64,000 nt of DNA from Phycisphaeraceae bacterium. Lineage in GTDB: Bacteria; Planctomycetota; Phycisphaerae; Phycisphaerales; UBA1924. The first letter of the stretch is position 1. Every line of letters begins with the position of its first letter. The DNA is taken from NCBI GenBank assembly GCA_019636555.1, contig JAHBXH010000001.1, positions 2,576,928 to 2,640,927 on the forward strand. Reading direction: 5' to 3'. Of the stretch, positions 53,598-61,841 are shown one piece after another. A model generated the notes under the pieces. It saw nothing but the letters and a program-made list of their open reading frames with translations. It was not told the origin of the DNA and did no database searches. A program made the translations under genes and the position numbers.

Positions 53598-54767
53598 TCA
53601 CGGACGAACAAGGAACGTCGAGACCGCGGCGGGAATCTGCGGCGAACAAAGCAGCTCCAGCGTCCGCCCCGAACGGACATCGCTCGAATTGCTCTTGGAC
53701 GATGTCGATTGCAGATAGCCTGTCGGCAAGCCGGGCTCGATCACCACGCACTGGTCGAGAAAGTTCTGATAGGGCACCTCGGAGCCGGTCTCGTCGGGCA
53801 GCGCGACGACCGTATAGAAGTTTCCTTCGTTATCGAGTAGTTGCTGACCGATCTGCCGCGCGGCGGCGAGCACCGTCGCGGAGGTAGTCGATTTGAAGCG
53901 GATCACATTGAACGGGCCCGCGTCGGCCCCGAATCGGCGATACGCCGATTGAACCGAAGGATAGAAGAATCGCGGATAGATCCCCTGCCCGTTCAAAGTC
54001 GGAAGACCATCGCCATCCGCACCCAGCGGGAGCACCAGACCGGCGTTGACCGCGTCGCCGAGCGACATCGTCTTTCCGGTCGTCGGGTCCTGCGGCAACC
54101 GGATCGCCGAATCAATCCGGCGTACAAAGATCGCGATCCGCAAGGGCAGAGCCGTCCGGGTCGCGATGATGGTGTTGGTGTCGATCGGGGTCGCGAGCAT
54201 CGGCACGATGTCCCACACGAATTGCGGCTCGACGCCGGGCGCGGGCATCGGCAGCAGCCGCTCGTATGGCTTGATCACGACGTCGTGCTGCGAGCCCTGG
54301 TCGCTCCCGATGTAGAGCGCGCCCCGGACTGCGCTCGTCCCGAGCGCAGAACCCGCCAACTGCTCCGCCGTGTTTCCGTAAATCGCCGTCTTGAACGTGT
54401 TTGAGTCGTTGAAGACGGTGCTCCAGCGGACCAGGCCGAAATCTTCGGACTTCTTGGCATTCGCGGTCTGGTACAGCGCCCACGAGAGCGCGCCCCAGCC
54501 GCTCTTGCCCGACGGGGCATTCAACCCGACGATGTCTTGGGCGGTCTGGCTGAAATACCCCGTGCGCGATTTGAGAACCGTCTCGGCGCCGCGTGCGGCG
54601 GAGATTCCGATCACCGTGTCCTGCGCATCGCGCTGCTGCTTGACAACGAGGGGGAAAACCGCCGCGAGGCCGAGCAGCCCGATCGCCAGGATGATGATGC
54701 CAAGGAGCACCTCGATGAGGGTGAACGCTCTGATCTTTGCGGGCAATGTTGAACGAAGTGCCTGCAT
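53598..54767 (-). CDS. prepilin-like protein (GspI/PilV-like)
   Basis: 389 residues from ATG 54767, which shares one base with the stop of the previous gene (TGATG). Its prepilin motif is KIRAFTLIEVLLGIIILAIG, with Ala at position -1 and Glu5 present. GspI-like features follow: GLLGLAAVFPLVVKQQRDAQ. The C-terminal part is beta-rich with a Ser-rich segment. It is longer than ordinary minor pilins (~130-200 residues). The order of genes G/H-I-J-K matches that of minor pseudopilins in type II secretion. Confidence 0.85.
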   Translation of the reverse strand: MQALRSTLPAKIRAFTLIEVLLGIIILAIGLLGLAAVFPLVVKQQRDAQDTVIGISAARGAETVLKSRTGYFSQTAQDIVGLNAPSGKSGWGALSWALYQTANAKKSEDFGLVRWSTVFNDSNTFKTAIYGNTAEQLAGSALGTSAVRGALYIGSDQGSQHDVVIKPYERLLPMPAPGVEPQFVWDIVPMLATPIDTNTIIATRTALPLRIAIFVRRIDSAIRLPQDPTTGKTMSLGDAVNAGLVLPLGADGDGLPTLNGQGIYPRFFYPSVQSAYRRFGADAGPFNVIRFKSTTSATVLAAARQIGQQLLDNEGNFYTVVALPDETGSEVPYQNFLDQCVVIEPGLPTGYLQSTSSKSNSSDVRSGRTLELLCSPQIPAAVSTFLVRP

Positions 54768-56044
54768 CACTGGGCCTCCACAATCGTTCCCATGTACGAA
54801 TCCAGCCGGAACATCCGCGCGTCCGACTCGACGATCGTCGAGGGGCCGCCGGCATCCACATCCGAGTACTTGAGCGCGTTGAGCATGTAGTTGTTGATCA
54901 GCATCTGCACGTATTCCGCGTTGTTCGCTGCCGTCGCGGACTTGGGCCAGAGCGAGAGATCGATGTTGGGAGCTTTCGGAATCGTTCCGGCGTCGCCGAG
55001 CGCGGCGGTCCCTTTGCCGGGCGCGATGCCGTAGAGACTGCCTGTTTCTTTGTTCAGCCCGGTCGCGCCGATCTCGGTCGCCATGCGGCGCTCGTCGTAG
55101 AGCGCGATCAGGTTCACGCTGCACGCGAGAGCCGCATCCGCGCTGCGGCAACCGATGAGCGCCGCGATGTCGTGGTAATCGCCCTGATCGGCGACGGCGC
55201 GCGCCCACGCGGTCAAATGGTCGGCGTGATCAATCCGGCGCCAATCGGAGACACCACCGCTCCAACCTTGGGTGAGTGGTGCACGAGCGTTTGTACTGTT
55301 CCAGTCGATCGTCGCCCGAGGCAGAAGCACGATCACCGGTTCGACGCTCGGCCCGGTCATGCGGCCCGTGCCGCTCTGGAATCGGACCATGAACGTGTTT
55401 CGAGAATTGGGTCTGTTGCCGCCGTTCTGCCCCGTCTGAGTCGGATCGAAAAACCCGGTCTCGGGGAAGACCCAGTTGCCCTTGTTCTGCGCGCCCGAAA
55501 TCGTGTCGTTACCCAGATTGATGCGGCGATTGCCCACCGGGTTCTTTTCGTAGTACCAGCCGTTTGATTCGATCGTGGTTCCGAGGTTGTTGAGTCCGGC
55601 GGCGAAGATCGAACCCGGCGGCGCGAATCCGCGCACCATCCAACCGACCGGCAACTGCGCGGGCGCCGCGAGCGGTGTGGGCGCGAACACATCGCGATAG
55701 GTGGTCGGGCCGGTCAGCCCATTATCGAGCGCGCGGTTCGGATCGGATGTATCGAGGATGCGCCCCACCCACACCATCGGGACAATGCTCAGGCGTCCGC
55801 CCGGTTCGAAGACGAACACCGCCGCGGCGTCGCCCCCGGCGTTTCGGATCGCCATGTCGCGAGCGGCGCCGAGCCCGAAGCGGAGTTGCTGCTCGGCCAT
55901 CGAACCCGTCGAGGTGTAGATCATGTTGCGGATCGCCGGGATTCCCGCGGCGGCGGCGATGCCCAGGATCGCGATGATCACGAGCAACTCCACGAGCGAA
56001 AAGCCCGCGATCAACCTTCGATGATGGGCGAATCGCCGGATCAT
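54767..56044 (-). CDS. prepilin-like protein (GspH/GspG-like)
   Basis: 425 residues from ATG 56044, overlapping the preceding stop (ATGA). The prepilin motif is IAGFSLVELLVIIAILGIA, with a Gly at -1 and Glu5. It has the typical amphipathic helix (FGLGAARDMAIRNAGG) of GspH-like proteins. The remainder is a long non-standard C-terminal region with GWYYEKNPVGNR and DYHDIAALIGC. It overlaps the next gene by one base. A pilus subunit or cargo-type pseudopilin is expected. Confidence 0.85.
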   Translation of the reverse strand: MIRRFAHHRRLIAGFSLVELLVIIAILGIAAAAGIPAIRNMIYTSTGSMAEQQLRFGLGAARDMAIRNAGGDAAAVFVFEPGGRLSIVPMVWVGRILDTSDPNRALDNGLTGPTTYRDVFAPTPLAAPAQLPVGWMVRGFAPPGSIFAAGLNNLGTTIESNGWYYEKNPVGNRRINLGNDTISGAQNKGNWVFPETGFFDPTQTGQNGGNRPNSRNTFMVRFQSGTGRMTGPSVEPVIVLLPRATIDWNSTNARAPLTQGWSGGVSDWRRIDHADHLTAWARAVADQGDYHDIAALIGCRSADAALACSVNLIALYDERRMATEIGATGLNKETGSLYGIAPGKGTAALGDAGTIPKAPNIDLSLWPKSATAANNAEYVQMLINNYMLNALKYSDVDAGGPSTIVESDARMFRLDSYMGTIVEAQ

Positions 56045-57180
56045 CGTCCGACCTCCACGACGTTATCGGCGCGGGCGGCCTTGCGCGCCGTGATGCAGGT
56101 GCCGTCCATGTCGGATGCGTTGACGCTCACCTTGAATGCCGAGCAGAACGCACCGAATTCGTCTGCAGTTGACGCCTCCGAAGCCATGTCTCCGAACCAT
56201 CCATCAGGTCCTGCCGAGACGATCGCATACTCCGCGCTGCGCAGGGAAGCGTCGGCGCGAGGATCGCCGAGCAAGGAAGGAACATTCAGCAGATCGATCC
56301 CGTCTTCCTGTCTCGTGAACGTGCCTTTCGACTGGTCGTAATAGTTCGAGAGTTGAGTCTGCGCTTTCTGACGCGGCGACCAGCGATAGAAGCGATACGG
56401 CTTGCCGTTCGGACCGACCAGCCGGAAGCGTGCGCTGACCGTTGTGGTCTTGCCCGTGTCGGGGTCGGTCCACCGCAAGTTGGCGTCCTTGTTCTTTTCG
56501 GTCACAAAGTCCTCTTCAAGCGTGGGGGTGCGGCGCGTTGTCTCAACAAACGGCGGATAGCGCCTTCCCGACGTGTCGCTCACTCGTTCGCTCATCGACT
56601 TCGTGCCGGATTCGAACATTCCGTCTGTCCTGGGCTTGAACATTCCAGGCCCGTCCACACCATCCAGGCCGCGCGGCAACGCGCCGACGAGGTAATACGC
56701 CAGCGAGTACTCGCTGAAGCGGACGTCGGGCGCGGTTATGGATTGGCCGGTCGTGCCGAATCCCCAATCGGCGCTCATCATCTTCGAGCCGCCCGACGAA
56801 CCGTCGAGGCCGGGGTTTGCGCCCTGGAATCCTTCGAGGAAAGTCGTGTTGCCGTTGTACGAACGGGTTCCCGCGGCGACGCGCCCGCCGTAGGAATTCG
56901 GAACCGGAATCGCGGGACTGAAGGCTGTGCTGAACTCGACCGGCCGGATGGTGTCGCTATGCGTGATCAATGGCGGCAGAAAACCGAACTCCTGCTTGAA
57001 CGCCTGCACGGCCTGATTCATCTGCACGACAGTCTGGCGTTCCGACGTGCCGCGGGCGAGCTTGGAAACGTGCGACATGCCGAGCACGACGAGCGAGATG
57101 AGCAGAGCGATGATCGCGATCGAAACCAGGAGTTCGATCAGCGTGAAGCCCTGCCGCGTTGTTCTCTCGTGTGTTCGCAC
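56041..57180 (-). CDS. prepilin-like protein (major-pilin-type motif)
   Basis: 379 residues from ATG 57180. A short leader MRTHERTTRQG precedes FTLIELLVSIAIIALLISL, the canonical prepilin motif with Gly at -1 and Glu5. The helix continues with MSHVSKLARGTSERQTVVQMN. The C-terminal domain is large and Gly/Ser-rich with TGRRYPPF-type segments and ends AARADNVVEVGR. It is the first of four pilin-like genes, following PilC. Which one is the major subunit cannot be decided from sequence. Confidence 0.87.
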   Translation of the reverse strand: MRTHERTTRQGFTLIELLVSIAIIALLISLVVLGMSHVSKLARGTSERQTVVQMNQAVQAFKQEFGFLPPLITHSDTIRPVEFSTAFSPAIPVPNSYGGRVAAGTRSYNGNTTFLEGFQGANPGLDGSSGGSKMMSADWGFGTTGQSITAPDVRFSEYSLAYYLVGALPRGLDGVDGPGMFKPRTDGMFESGTKSMSERVSDTSGRRYPPFVETTRRTPTLEEDFVTEKNKDANLRWTDPDTGKTTTVSARFRLVGPNGKPYRFYRWSPRQKAQTQLSNYYDQSKGTFTRQEDGIDLLNVPSLLGDPRADASLRSAEYAIVSAGPDGWFGDMASEASTADEFGAFCSAFKVSVNASDMDGTCITARKAARADNVVEVGR

Positions 57181-57274
57181 TTCGTCGCTCCAACTGCAGA
57201 ATTTCCTGACACGCCCAAACCGTTTCGAAAAGCGCCGGACCCGCGTGAGCGAGCACCGGCACGAGACTTTGTCT

Positions 57275-58567
57275 TTAGCCCCCGCCGCCGCCCTGCAGCG
57301 ACTGGATCATGCTGACCAGCGGCAGGAACATCGCGACGACGATCGTTCCGACGATGCCGCCGAGCACAACGACCATCAGCGGTTCGAGCAGCGAAACCAG
57401 CGAGGCGACCGCGACGTCGACTTCTTCGTCGTAGTTGTCCGCGATTTTGAGCAGCATCTTGTCCATTTCGCCGGTTTCTTCGCCGACGTCGATCATGTTC
57501 ACAACGAGTGCGTCGCACGTCTTACTTTCGCGAAGGGGCGTCGCGAAGCTCTCGCCCTCGCGGATCGAATCGTGCACCTTGGTGAGCGCTTTTTCGTAGA
57601 CGTAGTTGCCGCTGGTCTCGGCGGTGATCTTGATCGCTTCGAGAATCGGAACGCCCGCGCCGATCAGCGTGCCGAGGGTTCGCGTGAAGCGAGCGATCGC
57701 GGTTTTGCGGAGCATGCTCCCGAAGATCGGAACGCGGAGCATGATCCAGTCGGTGATGGCCTTGCCGGGGCCGCTCGCGCGGATGAGTTTCCAGGCGAAG
57801 AAAATGACGATCGGCGACGGCAGCACGATGAGTGCGCCGGGGATCGACTGACCCGGATTCGTGCCGGCAACCCAGCGGCTGCCCTCCATCAGGAACGTCG
57901 TGAGCATTGGAAGCTTCACGCCGAAGTCTTTGAAGATTTCTTCGAACTTCGGGATAATGAACCACATGATGAACGTCAGGATCAGCGCCGCGATGATGAT
58001 GACGGCGATCGGATAGACCATCGCGCCTTTGATCTTGCGCTTCAGTTTTTCGGCCTTTTCCATGAACTCGGCGAGGCGCTGAAGGATGAGATCGAGCACG
58101 CCGCCGATTTCACCCGCGTTCACCATCTTGGTGTACAGCTTGTCGAAGGCCTTGGGAAACTTGCTCATCGCCTCGGAAAGCGAAGCGCCGCCTTCGACCT
58201 CTTCGCACACGCCAAGCAGCACTGTCTTCATCGCGCCGGGCTTTTGCTGCTGCTCGAGAATCTGAAGCGAGCGGAGCAAGGGCAATCCGGCGTCCTGCAG
58301 CGTCGACAACTGACGGGTGAAACTCGTCAGTTGTTTCTGCTTCACACGCCCGAAACTGAACCCGCCCGCTTTCTTCTTCGGCTTGGCCTTGCCCTTGCCC
58401 GCGGCGGCCTTGGCTTCTCTCTTGGAAACCTTCTGCTCCGCGACGTTGGTCGGAAAGAGCCGCTGGCTCTTGATCCGAGCGATCGCTTCTTCCTTGCTGC
58501 CGGCCTCGACCGTGCCTTTGGTCGGCTTGCCCGCATCGTTCATCGCTTCGTAGGTAAAAGTCGCCAT
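57275..58567 (-). CDS. pilC: PilC/GspF-type inner membrane platform protein
   Basis: 430 residues from ATG 58567 with GGAGG five bases upstream. An N-terminal basic linker (AEQKVSKREAKAAAGKGKAK) precedes two GspF domains, each with membrane helices: KGAMVYPIAVIIIAALILTF and VSLLEPLMVVVLGGIVGTI. Conserved motifs are FTRQLSTLQDAGLPLLRSL and FTRTLGTLIGAGVPILEAI and the GEETGEMDKMLLKIAD segment. It is the platform on which the assembly ATPases act. It lies between the ATPases and the pseudopilin genes. Confidence 0.93.
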   Translation of the reverse strand: MATFTYEAMNDAGKPTKGTVEAGSKEEAIARIKSQRLFPTNVAEQKVSKREAKAAAGKGKAKPKKKAGGFSFGRVKQKQLTSFTRQLSTLQDAGLPLLRSLQILEQQQKPGAMKTVLLGVCEEVEGGASLSEAMSKFPKAFDKLYTKMVNAGEIGGVLDLILQRLAEFMEKAEKLKRKIKGAMVYPIAVIIIAALILTFIMWFIIPKFEEIFKDFGVKLPMLTTFLMEGSRWVAGTNPGQSIPGALIVLPSPIVIFFAWKLIRASGPGKAITDWIMLRVPIFGSMLRKTAIARFTRTLGTLIGAGVPILEAIKITAETSGNYVYEKALTKVHDSIREGESFATPLRESKTCDALVVNMIDVGEETGEMDKMLLKIADNYDEEVDVAVASLVSLLEPLMVVVLGGIVGTIVVAMFLPLVSMIQSLQGGGGG

Positions 58568-58615
58568 GGTCGCCTCCGGCCCCCGGTTCAAACCGAAAAA
58601 ACGGTGTTCGTGCTT

Positions 58616-60352
58616 CTACTCGTCCGCGATGGTTTCGCGCACGACTTCATCGATCGTGGTCACTCCGTCGTAAATCGACATCAGCCCTGCCTCGCGCAGA
58701 ACCCGCATGCCGCGTTTGCGTGCGTGGTGACGAAGGAGCGCCGTGTTCGCGTTCTTCATGATCATCTCGCGCGCCTCGTCATCGAGTGTCATGATTTCGT
58801 AGAGTGCCAGTCGCCCCTTGTAACCAGACCCGTTGCACCGGTCGCATCCCTTGCCGCGTGCGAACCGGCGCCCGCGCACCATGTCCGGCGTCAGGCTCAA
58901 TTCCATGAGTTCTTCTTCCGTCGGCTGGTAGAACTCCTTGCAGTTCGTGCACACTTTTCGCACGAGACGCTGCGCGACGATGCCCTCGAGCGTCGCGGTG
59001 AGAAGGAACGCCTCAAGCCCCAGATCAAGAAGTCGCACAATCGAGCTCGGCGCGTCGTTGGTGTGCAGCGTGCTCAGCACAAGGTGGCCCGTGAGCGAAG
59101 CCTGCACCGCGATCTGCGCGGTCTCGAGGTCGCGGATCTCGCCGACGAGAATGATGTCCGGGTCCTGACGCAAAAACGATCGCAGAAGCTTCGCGAAAGT
59201 CGTTCCGGTTTCCTGGTTGACCTGACACTGGCAGAGCCCGTCGATGTCGTATTCAACCGGATCTTCCGCCGTGAGAATCTTGGTCTCGACGTCGTTGAGA
59301 TCGGAGAGCGCGGCGTACAGCGTCGTCGTCTTGCCCGATCCGGTCGGACCGGTCACAATGACAATTCCGTTGGGCTTGTTGATCAGCCGCTTGAGTGTCG
59401 TCATGTCGTCGTCGCGCAGACCGAGACGATCGAGCGAGAGTTCGACGTTGCTCCGGTCCAGCACGCGCATGACCACCGATTCGCCCCACATGGTGGGCAG
59501 CACGGCGACGCGAAGGTCCACCGGATTGCCTCCGATCGTCAGTTCGATTCGTCCGTCCTGAGGGAGGCGCCGCTCAGCGATGTCCAGATTCGACATGACC
59601 TTCACGCGGCTCGTGATGGCGGGACCGAGCTGCTTGGGGGGCGGCACCATCTCGTAGAGCACGCCGTCGATCCGGTACCGCATCTTGAATTCATTCTCGA
59701 ACGGCTCAAAGTGAATATCCGAAGCGCGATCCTTGATCGCCTGAAGCAGAACGAGGTTGAGCAGTTTGATGACCTGGTTGTCGCCGGCCATCTCGACCAT
59801 CGCGTCGATGTCGATCGATTCGCCGCCGCGTCCGCCCAAACTCTTGATCCGCTCGTCGCTCGCGAGTTCGCTCACCACGTCCGTGATCGATTCCTGCTTG
59901 GAAAAATGTTTCTTGATCAGCGCGTCGATTGCGGCGGGGTCTCCCACCACGGCTTCAACGTTGCCGCCGAGCAGAAGCCGGAGGTCGTCGACCGCCCGGA
60001 AGTTGTCCGGGGTCTTCATTGCGATCTTCAGGCGCCGGCTCGTCTTGTTGTATTCGAGCGGGACGACTTCGTAACTCCGAACGCTTTCGGACGGAATCGC
60101 TTCGAGCGCTTCTTCCGGGATTTCAAAGTCGGAGAGATCCATAAAGGCCATGCCGGCCTGACCCGCCAGGGCTTCGAGCACATCTCGCTGAGTGCAATAG
60201 TTCAGTTCAACCAGCAACTGACCGAGCGGAGACTTGCGAGTCTGCTGGATGGCGAGCGCCTCGTGGACCTGGTCCCGAGTCACTTTCCCGAGCTTGGTCA
60301 ATACCCGCCCGAGCTTCCGGCCCTTCAGTTCAGATGGTTCAATCGCTGGCAT
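58616..60352 (-). CDS. PilB/GspE-type assembly ATPase
   Basis: 578 residues from ATG 60352 behind GGAG. N-terminal MshEN-type domain (KLGRVLTKLGKVTRDQVHEAL, then LGQLLVELNYCTQRDVLEAL), a linker, and the ATPase core with ASDIHFEPFENEFKMRYRID, Walker A GPTGSGKTT (~333), Asp box EDPVEYDIDG, His box TGHLVLSTLHTNDAPSSIVR and two Cys pairs CTNC and CDRC. It powers pilus or pseudopilus assembly. It is the second of two similar ATPases in this cluster and starts after a 348-base gap downstream of pilT. Confidence 0.94.
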   Translation of the reverse strand: MPAIEPSELKGRKLGRVLTKLGKVTRDQVHEALAIQQTRKSPLGQLLVELNYCTQRDVLEALAGQAGMAFMDLSDFEIPEEALEAIPSESVRSYEVVPLEYNKTSRRLKIAMKTPDNFRAVDDLRLLLGGNVEAVVGDPAAIDALIKKHFSKQESITDVVSELASDERIKSLGGRGGESIDIDAMVEMAGDNQVIKLLNLVLLQAIKDRASDIHFEPFENEFKMRYRIDGVLYEMVPPPKQLGPAITSRVKVMSNLDIAERRLPQDGRIELTIGGNPVDLRVAVLPTMWGESVVMRVLDRSNVELSLDRLGLRDDDMTTLKRLINKPNGIVIVTGPTGSGKTTTLYAALSDLNDVETKILTAEDPVEYDIDGLCQCQVNQETGTTFAKLLRSFLRQDPDIILVGEIRDLETAQIAVQASLTGHLVLSTLHTNDAPSSIVRLLDLGLEAFLLTATLEGIVAQRLVRKVCTNCKEFYQPTEEELMELSLTPDMVRGRRFARGKGCDRCNGSGYKGRLALYEIMTLDDEAREMIMKNANTALLRHHARKRGMRVLREAGLMSIYDGVTTIDEVVRETIADE

Positions 60353-60700
60353 GTCGTCTCCGCCCCCCACCACAGCCGTCGTCTTGCCGCCGGCGTGATC
60401 CGCCGGCGAACTACCCGTTCAGTCAATGCTCGCCCTCACACCTCTCGCGCAACCGTTCCCATCCGAATACGTTCTCGGACCAGATTTCGGGCCCGCACCA
60501 ACGAGCCCTCCCCACTCCCCCGACCCCACAGCCCCGGCTCCACGAGCCCTCACGAGACCCGGCGTCGCGGCGGGGGAAGGAAAAAATACCCGCCGGACGA
60601 CGGTACATTCGCATGCTGTTGACGATTTTGGATGGAAAAACCAATAATCACCGCAAAATATGCGATGCGTCACCGGTAAATGTTACTAGCCTGGGCGTGT
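60353..60700. other. 348-base intergenic region in the pilus cluster, likely promoter of the second half
   Basis: No gene is seen. The part at ~60610-60670 is A/T-rich compared with its surroundings and lies about 260 bases upstream of the PilB/GspE-type ATPase start, which suits a promoter of the gspE-pilC-pseudopilin operon. I could not make out hexamers with acceptable spacing. The pilT stop lies at its upstream end, and no clear terminator hairpin with a T tract is visible. Confidence 0.4.
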
Positions 60701-61822
60701 TCAACCCTTGCCGAGATCATCGTCTTCATCGAGATCGGTTCGCCCGATTGTTCGTCCAAGTTTGTGCACCTTGTCACGGAGATCGGCTGGGTTCTTCGAC
60801 TTGTCGATCATCTCTTCAGCAGACACCTTGCCCGACATGTACAGGCTCCAAAGGTGATCGTCCAATAACTGCATGCCAAATTTCTTCCCCGTCTGAATCG
60901 CCGAGTCGATTCGGAAAGTCTTCGCCTCGCGAATCAGGTTGGAGATCGCCGGCGTGACGACAAGGAATTCGTAGGCCGCGACCATGCCCGGCTGGTCGAT
61001 CCGGCTCAGGAGCTGCTGGCTCAGAACGCAGATGAGCGCCGTTGAGAGCTGAACTCTGATCTGGTTTTGTTGGGTAACGGGGAATGCGTCCACCAGACGG
61101 TCAATGGTCTTTGCGGCACCGGTGGTGTGCAAAGTGCCGAAGACCAAGTGGCCCGTTTCGGCCGCTCGCACAGCGGCTTCGATCGTTTCGAGGTCTCGCA
61201 TTTCGCCGACGAGGATCACGTCCGGGTCCTGACGCAGCACGCGGCGGAGTGCCTCGGCGAAGCTGGGAACGTCGTTCCCGACTTCGCGCTGGTTGACGAT
61301 CGATTTCTTGTGCTTGTGGTAGTACTCGATCGGGTCTTCCATCGTGACCAAGTGGCGGTCCATGGTCTGGTTGATGAAGTCGATCATGGTCGCGAGCGAA
61401 GTTGTCTTACCAGACCCCGTCGGACCCGTGACCAGGAACATGCCGCGAGGGCGCCGGATGAGTTCTTGGCAGATCGCGGGCAATCCGATCTGCTCGAAGG
61501 TCAGCAACCGATTAGGAATCTGACGGAGCACGATCGCGAGATCGCCGCGCTGTCGAAAAACCGAGACACGAAAACGCGCGGCCTCGCCGTAGGCAAAGCC
61601 GAAGTCCGTCCCACCTTCTTCCTGAAGTTCCTGCTGATTTCGCTCCGGCGTGATCGACTTCATCAGCGAGACCATGTCGTCGGAGTCGAGCACCTTGGTC
61701 GCGAGGTTGCGCAGGTGTCCGTGGAGACGGATCGTGGGCGGCCGACCGACGGTCAGGTGAAGGTCGCTTGCGCCCTGCTTGACGACGGTGTCGAGGAGGC
61801 GATCGATTTGCATCGTGGACAT
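60701..61822 (-). CDS. pilT: PilT-type twitching/retraction ATPase
   Basis: 373 residues from ATG 61822, AGGA eight bases upstream. PilT family: GASDLHLTVGRPPTIRLHG at the start, Walker A GPTGSGKTT (~131), Asp box VTMEDPIEYYHKHKKS, Walker B VILVGEMRDLETI, His box TGHLVFGTLHTTGAAKTIDR, and the PilT signature AIxNLIRE as AISNLIREAKTFRIDSAIQ. It drives pilus retraction. It follows the other ATPase by 19 bases. Its presence shows the system is not an ordinary type II secretion pump. Confidence 0.94.
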   Translation of the reverse strand: MSTMQIDRLLDTVVKQGASDLHLTVGRPPTIRLHGHLRNLATKVLDSDDMVSLMKSITPERNQQELQEEGGTDFGFAYGEAARFRVSVFRQRGDLAIVLRQIPNRLLTFEQIGLPAICQELIRRPRGMFLVTGPTGSGKTTSLATMIDFINQTMDRHLVTMEDPIEYYHKHKKSIVNQREVGNDVPSFAEALRRVLRQDPDVILVGEMRDLETIEAAVRAAETGHLVFGTLHTTGAAKTIDRLVDAFPVTQQNQIRVQLSTALICVLSQQLLSRIDQPGMVAAYEFLVVTPAISNLIREAKTFRIDSAIQTGKKFGMQLLDDHLWSLYMSGKVSAEEMIDKSKNPADLRDKVHKLGRTIGRTDLDEDDDLGKG

Positions 61823-61841
61823 GCGGAATTCCTAAGCAGGG

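Noticed and set aside
57047..60622. 1191-codon open frame on the plus strand antisense to the PilC and PilB/GspE genes
   Set aside because: It is a shadow of GC-rich genes on the other strand: its composition is Arg/His/Asp-biased without domains, and the minus-strand genes have clear motifs.
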